Counted from the first letter of the stretch, positions 1 through 12,370 are shown. The stretch is 64,000 bases of DNA from Salvator merianae (GCA_003586115.2 QVOM02000042.1:35098115-35162114), one strand, 5' to 3'. The notes: generated by a model not told the origin, from the letters alone. Translations and numbers: made by a program.

Positions 1-21
1 CCTAAGGACAGTACTTGTGAA

Positions 22-310
22 GGGGCCTTTTTGCACTTCTTGCCTAGTGAGCATCTGCATGCTAATGATCAGGAGCAGCAAATGCATGGCTGTGTGGCGT
101 GCCACGGTTGGCCTGCGCGATCTGTGGCGCTGTCAGTCACCATGGCAGCAGCCAGACGCTTCCTGGCCACTGTCATGGTGAGGAGCAGGAGCAGGACACC
201 AGCATTCTCAGTGCAAATGCTGGTATCCTGTTGGTGTTAGACTTTAGGGCCCCGTAGTGTGGATGGTATCTGTACTGTGGGGTCAGTTCCACCTTAGAAC
301 AGGATATGTT
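22..310 (+). repeat. Harbinger-like non-autonomous element, family A, copy 1 (partial)
   Basis: It begins with the family terminus, a GGGCC motif followed by TTTTTGCACTT, and shares the internal motif CACCATGGCAGCAGCCAG with the copies at 2414-2877 and 18861-19289. The right end is degraded. The short reading frame inside is a by-product of the repeat. Confidence 0.6.
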
Positions 311-1229
311 TGTCTGGCTTGAACATATGTTAACCTAAACATGGCAGTGTGCTCAAAATAAACCTCAACACATTAAATTATGTGTACAACCATTTGTTAC
401 AGATATTTGATGTCATGTGTTCAATAGGCTCCATTTTTTAAATCAATGGTTAATCATTCAATATTAAACAGAAAACATGTTAACTAATATTAGCAAATTG
501 CATTTAAACTACTAAACTGTGTAAATTTGCAAAGTAATGGGTTCTTTAAGTAGTTTATAATTTTTTGATGAACATTCCACAGTTGTCCTTTTCTCCTTTT
601 TATATTTGGAATTTTTAGACTTCATCCTGCAGTAACAAAATTCAGTAAGTGGTTCTGTCATTTTGAGCAATCTACCAGAGGTGTGTCAATTAATTCCTTT
701 AGTCTAAATGAGTCAAATAATTCTGTATGAGATACTAACAATTGTCCAAAGTAAGCTTTTCAGTTGACATGATGAGATCATTTGTTATCATTATCTGTCC
801 ACCTTGCCCACGGTCAGACAGTGTTTTGTCAAAAAACATGTGATGCTCAAAGTCCTGTGAGGACACCAAATTGTCTCCTGATTGGATTTTCAGCCTCTGA
901 ACTAAACTGAAGAGCTTAAAAGGTATATTTTTCTAAATAGAAGTTAAAGTATGCCATGATTATTAGATAATAGAACAGGTTAAGGGTTGATTAGAGATAT
1001 GCAAAGTCCTTTGAAACTGATGTTCTTATCCAAACTAGCCAGTCCTGTGCAGAGGGTTATAGACTCACACCACGAAAATTTCCGTACACCATTTTTGGAA
1101 GTGAACCCCATTGCACTGAACTGGAATTTATGTTTAAAAAAATACACATAGGATTGTAGTAAATTGTGCTTTGATTTTTGAGATCCTGTCATTCTTTCAA
1201 AGAGCTCAGAGTGCTTAATATTATTTTTT
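311..1229. other. Intergenic, nothing recognised
   Basis: AT-rich sequence with no coding signal or repeat family I can name. Confidence 0.6.
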
Positions 1230-1515
1230 CCCTTTAAATTTTCTTTCCCAGGAACCCTGCCACGTGGGTGAGGCTGGAGGCAGAGGCTGACCCCAAATCC
1301 CTTAGGGCGATTTCACCCTGGCCAGTATACTGAGCCAGCAAGCAAACTAGGGACTAAGGGCCCTCCCTTAGACACACCAGCATGTGGATGGGAAGCCCCT
1401 AGTAGGGTTGGTGGTCCGGTAAACCGACCAGTGAGGAATTGCCCTTAAGTGAACTTCCTGGTGGGATTTTGAACTCTGGTCTCCTGGGTTCTTAGTCCGG
1501 TATGCTGCTGAAAGT
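1230..1515 (-). repeat. SINE-like element with tRNA-type B box
   Basis: On the minus strand the segment near 1470-1510 reads AACCCAGGAGACCAGAGTTC, resembling a tRNA T-arm/B-box. It is less AT-rich than its surroundings. I cannot name the family, and the A box is not convincing. Confidence 0.4.
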
Positions 1516-1817
1516 CTACAACATTGAGTTATATAGCTGAAATTATATTGTAACCGAGTTTATGAAGTAAATCCTAGCTAACCCAGTGCAGCTACTTTCC
1601 AAGCACATGTGCATAAGATCCTAAATATAGAACTTCATGAAATAATTTCTGATGAATAAACAGAACTTATTTCTGGATGGCTCTAAAGGGAAAAAAGACA
1701 TATTCATGAAAAACAAGGCTATGGATGGCCACTAATCATCACGTATTGTGGGCTGTTACCAGGATCAGAAGTGGTGTGACTCTGAGGGTTAGATAAAATG
1801 AAGGTGGAATATGATGT

Positions 1818-2230
1818 ATTTGGGGTTTTTTTGCACTCTCCACAAGATGGAACAGTCCCTGCGGTGCGGTGGCCATTCATACTGCAAGGGCTGGAACATC
1901 CCAAAAATGGGCTTCCAGCACTCGCAGTGTGAATGTTGGCTGCCTCAGCATGACAGTGGCCAGGGAAACATCTGGCTGCTGCCATGGCAACCAGGGACAC
2001 AGTGTGTGACTGCTCAACCGCAGCTGCACCATGGCTTGCAGCATTTGCACGAGAAAGTAGATGCAAACGCTGCGTCCTGGGCAGTTTCTGGCATAACAAA
2101 AAATACTGCACTTCCCACCGCTGAGGAAGGAGAAAGTACTGCAATATTGTGTTGTGGGGATGCAGCCTGCATGTCCAATGTGTACCAACTTCCAAAGTAA
2201 GACAAAAGACAGGAAAATGTTCTGTATACT
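1818..2230 (-). repeat. Family A element, copy 2 (inverted)
   Basis: An inverted relative of copy 1. It carries GCATTCGCAGTG-like and CATGGCAACCAGGGACACAG-like internal motifs, with the TTTTTTTGCACT terminus at the left. Similarity is clear to about 2075 and weak beyond. The overlapping reading frames on both strands are by-products of the repeat. Confidence 0.5.
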
Positions 2231-2413
2231 GTCTCCCACTACTTATGTTCCACTATCTAGCCTATGAGAGGGGGAGGCAAAGGAGGGGGAAGAGAACATA
2301 GACGAGGAGCTGCTGAGCAGCTATGCACCAAGAATAAGTAAATGTCTGTAATAATCCAAAGACGTAACTGTGTTAGTCTGGATCAGTAAGCAAGCAAGTC
2401 TAGTAGCACCTTA

Positions 2414-2877
2414 GGGCCTGTTCGTACTTGTTGCTAGCAAGCATCAAGGACGCTTGCTAGCAAAGTGCACGTGCACTTGGTAGAGGTCCAAGCGGCCAGG
2501 AGCAGCCTAACACTGCTCCTGATTGTTCCTAGCTGTGGACCACACATTTGTGCTCCACACATTTACTGGGAGCTGATAGTCAGCTCCTGGTAAAGTGCAT
2601 CTGCACTTACCTTGCAGTGTGGTGGCCATGCCTACATGGTCAACTGATCTCGGCTGTGTGCAGCTGCGTCCTGCATGGCCGTGGCAGTTGCCATGGCAGC
2701 AGCCAGCCACTTCACGGCCAATGCCATGGTAAGCATCAGGCAAGGATACCGGGCATTCACACCACGAATGCCAGTAGCCTGCTTCAGGTAGGTAACTAGG
2801 GCCACGCAGTGCAGATGGTGTCCGTGCTGCATGGTCAATAATTATCCCATTCTAAGGTGGTAAATGCAAGAAGGCCC
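2414..2877 (+). mobile_element. Family A element, copy 3 (Harbinger-like MITE)
   Basis: It starts GGGCCTGTTCGTACTTG and ends TGCAAGAAGGCCC, giving imperfect terminal inverted repeats. Flanking triplets are TTA on the left and TTG on the right, consistent with the 3-bp TWA target duplication of PIF/Harbinger elements. There are short internal hairpins around GCTAGCAAGC and CTTGCTAGC. No transposase frame is present. Confidence 0.65.
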
Positions 2878-3369
2878 TTGGAGACAACAGAGAGAAAGAA
2901 GTGTGTAGCATGAGCTTTCATAAACTAAGCCTACTTCATCAGATGCAACATCTGTGATCCAATTAATGCAGAATTGAACTCCCTGCCACTGCATGTTTCC
3001 TCATCCTATAAGGTCAGAGTATAATTTGGTATTAGTATAGCATTTTAAAAGGTCTGTTACCTCTCATGTTCCACATGCAGCTGTGATTGTCTGGACAGCA
3101 GGCAAACAATGTCTTCTTCAGTTTTATTCCCTTCTTTTTATCCTCTAGCTTGTTAAAATGTTCTTGACTACCCTAAGATGAGTTAATGAACTTGTAGCTG
3201 CCAGTTTCTTTTAACCAGGCATTGCATTGTGGGTCTATAATAGCAGATTGATGAGTTTATGTTGCTATTTGCGAGCAGTAAATAAAACATTCTTTTCATG
3301 ATGTGAAATGCTTCATCTTCCTATTTCTGCACATTAAAGTGGTCTTCAAGAGGAAAAGAGAGGAACAAA
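2878..3369. other. Intergenic, nothing recognised
   Basis: AT-rich sequence between two DNA-transposon derivatives, with no coding signal. Confidence 0.55.
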
Positions 3370-3942
3370 GGCTGCATTCCGACACAGCATTTAATCAGTT
3401 TACAGGCCGTCTTCAGTTCCCGCTGTCCCGACATGATCTTGCCGTTCCGTAATTTTTATGGATTAAATTGGCGAAATCCGGATTACTTTGTCTTCGGATT
3501 TAATGAACTCTCAAGCCGTTCCAGATCACTAGCGCGCTTTACTTTGTGCTGTGGGCACAGGGAAAGCGATTATTTGAGAGGGACCGCACTGTTTTGGGGG
3601 GCGTGCAGAGGGAGGGATCCCCATTTTGTGCCATCCAATGACAGACTTTGTGGGTGGGCAGGAAGCACATTAGTTTCCTCTGCCTCCATTATCCCCCCTT
3701 CCCTCGCTGCCAGGGGAAAAGAAATTGTCCTCCTTCTTCGCTAAGCTGCGGTCCTGCCAGGAAGAAATTAAAGGCTTTCTCCACTTCCGTCTGCTCTTTA
3801 AAGGAAAAAATAAACTGTGCCTGTTTGGAGTTTTGCCGTGGTCAGCACACAGTTAAAAATAGTAGAGCCCCCCCACGTTCCCTCCCCACTTTTTCCCTTT
3901 GTTATGGACCTCTCCCGCTACTTTTAAATTGCGCAGTTGCGC

Positions 3943-4038
3943 TAAAGTGAATCAGCAGGATAGCAGAACTCCGCATTTCAAAAGCTTAGTTAAAGTGAAA
4001 CAGCAGGATAGCAGAACTGCGCATTTCAAAAGCTTAGT
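3943..4038. repeat. 48-bp tandem duplication
   Basis: Two adjacent 48-bp units share CAGCAGGATAGCAGAACT and GCATTTCAAAAGCTTAGT and differ at only a few bases. They lie in the left arm of the foldback element. Confidence 0.9.
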
Positions 4039-5429
4039 TTTTTAAAGTTCATAGTTTTAAAGTGAACGTAGTTTTTAAGTTCTGCTTCGGTAGACAGAGG
4101 CTGCAGGGAGGAGCAAATGGCGAATGACTAGTAATGCTGCCAAGTTAATCCATGTTCTGAGGCAGCAGTGGGGACATGCAGAGAGCGGAGCTTGACTTTC
4201 CCGCCCCTGTGACATCAAGGTTTGAACGTTGGGACTGCAGCCAATCGCTGACTGCATAGGGAGGAGAATTTGATGAGGGGTGGAGGCAGAAAGGGTACTG
4301 CCAAGCACGGGAAATATCAGTGTGGGAACGAGCAAGTACGAATTGACTCTGTGTTAAATTGTAACTGTGGGAATGACCACAAGACGAATTCACTGCGTGT
4401 ACTCTTCTATACGGATTACATTGACGATGTCCGACCACGGCCAAAGGGAAATAGAATTTACCTCTCTACACTTTCTTCCTGATCAGTTTGGTCTGTTGGT
4501 ATTAGAAGTAAGGTTAATAAAGGAGTGTATTCGCTTTGTTTCTTAGAGCTTGTTCCACAGAACACAGGTGTTCTGCAAACAACATGCAGATGCTCCTAAG
4601 GAGAACCCTCATTGAAAAAGTGTGACCATGTAGAGAAATGGAAACATGGCATGGCCCTCCACCTATGACACCTTGGGAATGGTCAGACATCGTAGGTTTA
4701 ATCCGTACTGGGGAAGAATGAGGATTGCATACATGTTTTGGTCATTCCCACATTTGTATTTTAATACAAACTCAATTCAGATTTGCTCGTTCTCACTCCT
4801 CATTTTTCCTGTGCTTGGCATGGGGAAACTGTACCTTTCTCTCTGCCCCTCACCAAATTCCCCTCCCTGTGCAGTGAGTCATTAGCTGCAGTCTCAATGT
4901 TCAAATCTTGACTTCACGGGGCGGGAAAGTCAAACTCCACCCTCTGTATTTCCCTGCTGCCACATCAGAACATGGATTCTCTTGGAGGCATTACTGGTCA
5001 TCTGCCATTTGCTCCTTCTCCCCCTCCAGACTGTATCCACCCAAGCACAACTTCAGTTCCACATCTACTACACAATAAAGTTTCTTCAAGGGCAGATCTC
5101 AATTTCTGTAATTGCACTTTTGCGCAACTGTGCAATTTCAAAGTCGCATACAAGCAGGGAGAGGTTAGTGAAAAGGAGGGAATGCATAGTGAACTTCATC
5201 GTCAGCAAATGGACTCCCCCTGAGACATTCAGAGTGGCATGTGTCCCACTATGTAGTTGTGTGGTGTGGTGTGGATGATGAAATTGATAGTCACATGCAG
5301 CCGAGGCACACACTAACCAGCATGCATCCCCATCCCCTGGCATTCTTGAAGAAAGTTGTACTGTGCTGATTGCCCTAGAGCTGCTGAAGCACAGCGCCGG
5401 TTTTGTATAAAAGTCCTCTTTTAATAAAA

Positions 5430-5580
5430 GGAAAATAGAGGAAACATTGTGTCCTTCTTCTTGCAATGATGGGAGAGAAAGGAAAATGGAGATGTATTGT
5501 CCTTCTTGCAGGAATGAGAGAGAGAGAAAAATGATAATACATTCTCCTTCTTGCAGGGATGGGAGTGAAAGGAGGAAGTA
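5430..5580. repeat. Minisatellite, unit about 45-48 bp, three copies
   Basis: Three units each contain a CCTTCTTGCA core followed by a GGGAGAGAAAGG-like segment. Unit starts lie near 5452, 5500 and 5545. The repeat creates a pseudo-periodic reading frame on the minus strand that is not evidence of a gene. Confidence 0.8.
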
Positions 5581-6056
5581 CGTATTTTGACTGTGGTGCC
5601 CAGCCAACTATAGAACAGGGTGTTGCCCAAGGTAAATGATGGATAGCTTCCATTGCATCTTCTCTTTTGTTAAAAAACATCAAATAGTAAAAAAAAATCA
5701 AACAGTTTGAAGGCAAAAGAGGATAACATGATGGAAACCAGGCAATATATACCAGGTGCTGTTCTCCCTTCCCCCCCCAAAACAAAGTCTGTTATTGGAT
5801 GGGAGGAAATGGAGAGCCCTTCCTCTGCACACGCAAAAAAGTACGGTTCCCTCCCAAAATAGTCTACTTGTACTTTCTCACATTGCAAAGTAAAACGAGC
5901 TAGTGATATGAAATCAGCTGAGAGCTCACTTAATCCGACTGCAAAGTAGTTCTAATTTCTGCAATTTAGTCCTGAAATACTACGGAAAGGCAAAATCCTG
6001 TTGGGCCAGTAGACAGACTGTAAACTGATTAAATGCTGTGTTGGACCACAGCCCTT

Positions 6057-6470
6057 ATTTATTTTTATTTATTTATTTAAGAATTTATATCCTGCCCTTC
6101 ACCAAAAGATCCCAGGGTGCATCACAATAATAATATAAAATCAAATATAACCCACCTTCCCTCCCTCCCTGGCAGCGCAACACCCAGAGGAAGCTAAACA
6201 TCAACGGTCTGGATGAAGAGGTATGTTTTAAGCAGGTGAGAACCTGCAGAGAGAGGCTGTTCCAGAGTCTGGAGACCACCACAGAAAAGGTCGTCTTGTG
6301 TGGCCCTGCCCTTGCACGTCTGAGGAACTACAAGAAGTCCCTCCCCTTGGAATCTCAGTACTTGGGCAGGTCTATATGGCATGTATGGCTGGCATCTCTT
6401 CTGCATCCTGGCTGCACCCAAGCAGGCTGATGGCTGCCAGTGGCTGATAAGCACAAAGCTTTTCAATCCG
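6057..6470. repeat. CR1/L2-group LINE-derived interspersed repeat
   Basis: It resembles the squamate interspersed repeat that also appears at 42170-43080, with GAATTTATATCCTGCCCTTC and GAGAGAGGCTGTTCCAGAGT-type segments. It begins with a TTTA-rich run next to the foldback element. Orientation is not certain. Confidence 0.45.
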
Positions 6471-7465
6471 AATGCTGTCTTCATCACCCTACCTTCAAAA
6501 TTTGGGCCATTGTGGAGGTGACAGTGCCGAAAGGAGCCTTGGTAGCGTGACTTCTGCTCAGCCAGCTTCTGATTTGTGTATTAGCCTGTTGGATCTTGAC
6601 CTGGCAGGTGTCTGGGACAGCCAAGTCATAGAACAAGACCGGCTGGGCCTGGGTGGCCTTGCTAAGGGTAGAGGATTGCCATAGTGACTCTGTAAAAATT
6701 AAAGCAGTCATAAGACTTCCTCAGAAAGTTTGGAGTTGCTTAATGGTCTAGATGGCAAAGATGAATTTCGGCTCAGTTCTCCACTTACCTATACTGGAGT
6801 CATTTGAACGTATTGCCCAAGCAACTGGAGTCTCGTGGGAATATTGGCTTGGGCTTAGTTCTATGGGTGCAAAAAGAGAAGTAAAATCTTTGCGAGAAAT
6901 GAGTACGAAATTACAGCAGAGAAATGCTAAAAATGAAATCAGCAACATGCAAATATAAACCTGCCCACTTTCTTTCCTTTCCAGTGGATCTTTCAGTTTT
7001 TCTGTTCTGAGGTTGCACAATGCAGAGCAAGTTGCAAAGTGACCAGAACTGCACTTCACTCACTTCCCTGTTCTGGAATTTTGTTCTGGTGAAGGTTTTG
7101 GTTTCACCTTCACTTATCTGAAGTGCCATTGACATCTTCTATTGATCACCTTCAGATCTGCAGAAGATAAAGAAGGGGGGGGGGAACCCAACAATTGGAA
7201 GTGTTTCTTCTAGACTGATTTATGCTGATTTATTTATTGTGATCTCTCATTTTGTCCCCAGACATCCAAGGTTACTGTAAAATTGCACTGGTTGCTTTCA
7301 AGCACATTGAGTTGTACATTTAGGTGAATCAAAAATATTTGCCATTGTTTTTACTGGTCTTACATTGCACAGTAGTGTTCATAATAAATGTAATGGTCGG
7401 TGCAAAGCTCATAGAAATGAATACAAAATTCTCTGAAACAGAAGACACCAAGATATGCAGAACAG
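6471..7465. other. Intergenic, nothing recognised
   Basis: No coding signal or named repeat. A G-run lies near 7175-7182. Confidence 0.55.
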
Positions 7466-7615
7466 AGGCTGCATTCAGACATCACAGAAAAAGAGGCTCT
7501 AAAATGCCTTAAGGAAGGTAATACGCAGCTCTTGTATTCTCTGTCCACCTTTTCTGACCTAGATGTTCACGAGGGAAGGGTAGAGGCATGTGAACAATCC
7601 CACCTTCAATCCACA
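7466..7615 (+). repeat. Family H MITE, partial copy
   Basis: It starts AGGCTGCATTCAGACATCAC and contains a CCACCTTTTCTGACCTAGAT-like block and GTGAACAATCCCACCTTCAA, shared with the fuller copy at 7799-8002. Confidence 0.5.
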
Positions 7616-7798
7616 TTTAAGGGTTGCCTTTTCTTTTTCTATTTACTGTACATGAATGTGGCCAAATCATAACCCCAATAGAGTGTGCCACCTCAAGCCA
7701 AACTTATTAGTACCGACTCTCAATGAAGATAAAAATATCATCAATGATACTTCCAGGTTGGCAGAAGCTGAATTACCAACCTGATTCATTTTGGACTG

Positions 7799-8002
7799 AG
7801 GCTGTGATCAGACATAGCAAAAGGGGCACCTCAGAAGGACGGTGTATAGCCCTCGTGGGCCCAACCTTCTCTAATCCACCTTTTCTAGGAAAGAATGTTC
7901 ATGAGAGGGGGGAGGGGCAGACTGGGGTGTGAACAATCCCACCTCAAAGCCTCCAATAAGATGCCTCTGAGATGCCTTTTTTGCTGTGTTTGATCACAGC
8001 CT
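7799..8002 (+). mobile_element. Family H MITE (about 204 bp)
   Basis: The left end AGGCTGTGATCAGACATAGC is matched by the reverse complement of the right end, AGGCTGTGATCAAACACAGC. A conserved middle segment runs from CCACCTTTTCTAG to GTGAACAATCCCACC. Close relatives in opposite orientation lie at 37712-37925 and 54081-54302. Confidence 0.7.
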
Positions 8003-9960
8003 GTCTCATCAGCTCTAGCCTGTCCAAAATATCTAAAGCGTGCTAGATAGTGGAATGGAGATACTAGGATTTGCACCTGTGCAAACATGATTAAAACTGT
8101 TTTAGACAAACGTCACAGAAGTTTTAAAATATTGTACATCTCTGTAACTGTCGTTACAATTTTCACATCTTCTAATGACAAATATACATCTGAGCTTCTG
8201 CTGTAGTTGTTGCCAGAGCATAGATCAAATGATTAATTTTCTCATAAGATTACTGCTCCAATAATTCTTGCTTTCTATGGCATTTCCCCAGGAAAAGGGG
8301 ATGGCACAAGTGTCTTTAATTATTATCTTACATATGGAGCCAAACTCCAAGGTTTATCTATCTATTTAACCTTGGGAAAAGCTGAGAAGGCTTTCATAAG
8401 CAGCATCCACCTATTTGTTTGTTTGTTTGTTTATTACTTCTGAATGTAACAAGGAAGTTGCTTTGGCTTTCTACTGATATTGTGATTTATGTTGGATTTC
8501 ATTTAGTATTTTATTGTCATTTTCGTCCATTTGAGGGGTTCAGAAAAGAACACAATCTTCTTGATCTCAAATTCAGCTACCACAGTTTTAAAATCAAATG
8601 CAGTTGTGCACTTTGCATATGAATGAATGACCCACAGATTTCAAAACTGATTTAATTAACCTATCAGAATGACCAAGAGGCACACGGCTATTCACTTAGA
8701 AATAAGAAATTCTATTGTCCTTAAAAGATACCTTATCTTGTGAAAGTTGTTCTTGGAATTAGAGGCAACATTCCTACTTCTCTGCAAAACTTCCCCCCTC
8801 CTTTTTACATATCAATGACTCTTCTGGTCACAAGTTTTGGCAGACAAGCAGAACTGCAGAGTGATGAAATTAAATGCTTATCTTGCATTCTGGGTGGGGT
8901 GGAATACAGAAACGACTGCTGAGTTTGCCCATAGAGGTGGACCAGTTGGAAAACTTAAGTTAACTTTCCACGCTCTTGCATTTTAAAAGCAAAAGCTTGA
9001 GCAGACCCCCCCATTCATTTTCGGTATAGTCACATTTGGTCTCTAGATGTTCACCTCTGGTAACCACCAATCTGAGCTAGCAGAGTCTCATTCCTGTAAA
9101 ACTGTTATGCTTTACCTTCTCTCAGTTTAACAGTTCAATGCAGTATCAATTCAGGGAAAATCCCTACGAAGCTATTTATTCATATACTTTTAAATCTCAC
9201 TGGGGTGACATAAAAACAGACAAAGCCATCAGGCTCCACAGAGCTCAGTTCTTCTTGGAAAAAGGATACAGGATGGCGACCTGAACTGCCGCAACAATGA
9301 AATCATAGATGGGTTTGCTGAGTTCAACTGCTTTCTTGTGTGCAGGAATATAATTGCACTCCATTAGTGCTGTGCAGTTTTCGTAAAGAGAAAGTGTATT
9401 GATATTCTTGGCACTGTGTAACTATTATTACCATTACCTAGACTGCAGCTTTCTTGGCAGCAATAGGTTTGTTTGTTTGTTTGTTTTTTAGCATGCTGCT
9501 TACTCAGGGTCTTTTATAATCTTTCCCTGTCTGCCCATCAAGTTGGTTTCAAATACTTTGTGGATTGTTGATGTTGCTGGTTACCCAGGTAATCCATTCT
9601 ACTGATGGATTGTGCTACAGGTTCCTCCCCGGCATTGTGGGTGGGGAAGAAGCTCCCAGTGGCAGCTTTTGGGGGAAAAGAGAAGCAGCAGTGAAGTTGC
9701 CTTTTCCCCTGGTGCTGTGGGATTTACTATACACAGGATGGCTTCAATGCACACTATACAGTGTGCAACAGTCTGATTCTGAAGCACCTTTGATGTTCCC
9801 GGTGAATTCAGTATATTTTTAAGTGTCTCCAAAACTGGAAATATTTCTACCTCTTTGGAGCTGTTCAGGGACAACTTTGCCTTTATTAATCAGACTGGCT
9901 CAAAGAAAGGGCTACAAAAGCACCATTTGCCCATGTAGATGGAGCCTGATTCTAAGACCA
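8003..9960. other. Intergenic, nothing recognised
   Basis: AT-rich sequence with short TTTG-type runs at about 8415-8432 and 9468-9486. No coding exon or repeat family supported. Confidence 0.55.
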
Positions 9961-10106
9961 GCAGCGGCCAGTGGCTTTAAGGGTGCGTGTTTGTAACCAG
10001 CGGGAAGCAGCTGCGACAGTACGGAGGCCCGGAGGCCCCATAAACAGTGATTGCGTGCTTCCCGTCGGTTATGAAAACCCACCCTTAAAGCCACGGGCTG
10101 CCGCCG
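9961..10106. mobile_element. hAT-like palindromic MITE, family P, with target duplication
   Basis: A foldback of about 146 bp. The left arm GTGGCTTTAAGGGTG is matched by CACCCTTAAAGCCAC on the right, and the GGAGGCC centre is CpG-rich. It is flanked by the exact 10-bp direct repeat TCTAAGACCA (9951-9960 and 10107-10116), read as the target-site duplication. Confidence 0.75.
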
Positions 10107-10116
10107 TCTAAGACCA

Positions 10117-10884
10117 TGACTGAACCAAAGTCATCCAGCATGCTTCAGGTGAAAACTGAATCACTGACTCCCAAGGCTTAGTTCCTATGAACAAGACATC
10201 AAGCAAGCTGTCAAATTCTCATCCACCAAGTCTCTTGCAATTTCCCCATATCAGTAATTTGACTCCACTTGCATTTGGCCATAACCCAGCTCTGTCTGTA
10301 TGAACTGGGTCAATAATTTGTACATTTCCACTAATAATGCTGCCAGGTCTTGACATAACATGTTTGCTGAGGAGGATGGGAAGCAGAAAAATTATGCTTT
10401 GCTCATTTATCTAATTTGAGTAGTAATTTCTGGACAAATGGTGCTAATGAAAGAGCAGAAAGATTACGAACAGAATACCTATCTAGTGCATAGAGCAATG
10501 TACCTGTAATTGCTAATGCATATTGTCTGTTTCACACCATCCACAACACCTGCTTTTTGGCAAAATCTACCGAGAACCCTCTAGTAACATTCTGGATAAT
10601 ATATTTAAAATATTTGCATCACTCATTTGCCTCTCAATTTCTCTTTCCTTTAAATGTTCTCTGTCTTAATATCTCTATGTGGAATTTGGTTTGCACAAGC
10701 CTTTCTAGCCACTTCCCACAATCACAAGGCTATGAAACAGCTCTCTGCCACAGTCAAGTCCTTATTTGTCATCAGTGTTGTATAGAAAATTGAGATCTGT
10801 AGAAACTCAGAAACTGCTTCCACCACAGTAAATCACATACCCATGAGAAAGAAGGTACAGTCAGTTACAGTTGGCTATATTAAT
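10117..10884. other. Intergenic, nothing recognised
   Basis: No coding signal or named repeat. Confidence 0.55.
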
Positions 10885-11090
10885 GCACGGGAGTGGCTGG
10901 AGCTCAGTGGTAGAGCAAACTGCCTGGAAAGCAGAGGGCTGCAGGTTCAATCCCCAGCCTCTCCCTGGAAGTTGGCAATGGCAAACCACTTCTGTATCTC
11001 TGCTCAGAAAACTGATAGAGGTGCCCATGGACATGCCCATGCAGTCAACCAGCAGTTGGCAATGGGTCAGTGGTATCCAATAACAAAAAA
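10885..11090 (+). repeat. tRNA-derived SINE
   Basis: The A-box-like segment TGGCTGGAGCTCAGTGGTAG is followed at tRNA-like spacing by B box AGGTTCAATCCCC, then a family tail with GGCAATGGCAAACCACTTCT. The inverted copy at 24650-24845 shares both head and tail. Acceptor-stem pairing is poor, so it is a SINE and not a tRNA gene. Confidence 0.7.
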
Positions 11091-12204
11091 TATTAATGTG
11101 CAGCCCTCTGTCGGTACTTTGTCTCTCCTAGGGTGCCTCTAGATGGAAGCTAAAACCTGTGCTTCCCCATGCACTATATTGGGAGTGCCACATGTAATTG
11201 TGGCATTCCCAGTGTAATCACAGGACACCCCATAATACCACTATTATGGGAAATCTGCCAGTTCTGCTGAGTTCAATAGTAATTACTTACCTCTGCCTGC
11301 TGGCTCCTTTTGTTATCATTGCTTTTGCAGGCGAACACCAGTCAAATGTGCAAAAAAACCCAAAGGGAAGTGGTTGGTTGGTTGATTGGTTGGCTGACTG
11401 GCTTCCAGGCATTTACAAGAGGAATTATAATGAAAGGAGCCAGCAGACAGAGGTAAAAGCCCACAGCTGATACTGTGTTTGGAGCAGCCAGCAAGGGGCA
11501 ACCGCAGGAACTTCTTTAGATCCTGTGATTGCCTCTTATCGCCTGGAAGCGCTTAGTTGGTAATTCTAGCAGTTTGTTTTGCTTTCACAGGCAGCATCTG
11601 CACTGGGCTGCTGGGGTCTGCAGCCCTTGTAAAATGCTGAATCTGCGCAGCAGATTAGTCTGTTGGGAGGCCCTGCCTCCTGGGGATTGGCCTGTCCACA
11701 TGATGGTGGCAGCTGACTTGCCTCTTTGGTGCAAAAATGGCTGGAGGGCAGGCCAACAGGAGGCAGTATTAAAGTGGTCTCCCACACGTTCCCTGCAGTA
11801 GACTGGGCCAATCATCATCATGCAATTAGCTGAGCCAGCCTAGCTGGTGTGCAGAGCCCAGTGATGTTTTGCTGGACTCCTGAAAATGACCCTGCCAATG
11901 GGCCCATTTCTAGGTGCCTAGCAGAAATAGCCCCAGCTATCAACTTCAGAGGCAGAGAATTTTTGTTCCTGGCTTTCAAGTTTAGGCAGGGCAGATGGTT
12001 CCTGGTGCAGGCTGCTGGCCACTGTGCTACTCTTGGTCTAGATTGCTCAATTCAGACCAAGACTGACCTGCGTGGTGTGCACCAACATGTGCTGTGCAGA
12101 AATTGCAACACACACACGCCAATACTCTGGAATAGGCTGAAATATGTATGTCCACTGATTTTCTTAAGACCCTGCGGTTGAGTCAGGTTGTTTCATGGCA
12201 AGGT
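11091..12204. other. Intergenic, nothing recognised
   Basis: It contains several modest GC-richer segments, for example 11590-11780, that look repeat-derived but match no family I can name. Confidence 0.5.
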
Positions 12205-12370
12205 CTGCGGCTCCTGCAGAGGATCTGTTTTGCATGCAGAAGGTCCTAGGTTCAATCCTTAGGTTGCTCTGGGCTGGAAGAGGCACTTCCAGTTTGTGCA
12301 GACAGCACTGATCTGGATAAACTAATAGTCTGAATCAGTCTAAACCAGCATCTTCTGCTCTTCTGTTCCC
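12205..12370 (+). repeat. tRNA-derived SINE (second family)
   Basis: GAGGATCTGTTTTGCATGCA leads to a B-box-like AGGTTCAATCC, and then a tail with CACTGATCTGGATAAACT and GTCTGAATCAGT, as in widespread squamate SINEs with the GGTCTGATTCAG-type tail. Confidence 0.55.

Larger units (their letters stand above)
3370..6053. mobile_element. 2.7-kb foldback DNA element with long inverted arms
   Basis: The left end reads GGCTGCATTCCGACACAGCA followed by TTTAATCAGTTTACAG. The reverse complement of the right end reads GGCTGTGGTCCAACACAGCA followed by the same 16 bases. Similarity continues inwards. The block around 4085-4445 reappears inverted at about 4670-5050, sharing CTTTCCCGCCCC and GGGAATGACCA, and 3440-3560 pairs with about 5880-6000. 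The arms are diverged. The right arm carries an extra minisatellite and the left arm a 48-bp duplication. CpG content is higher than in the flanks. No transposase is seen, so it is probably non-autonomous or two head-to-head copies. Confidence 0.7.

Noticed and set aside
5086..5607. 173-codon minus frame with periodic FLSLPSLQEG-like sequence
   Set aside because: The periodicity comes from the minisatellite at 5430-5580 inside the foldback element; it is not protein repeats under selection.
10885..10960. Possible tRNA gene with A and B boxes
   Set aside because: Stem pairing is poor and a family-specific tail follows; the inverted copy at 24650-24845 shows it is a SINE.
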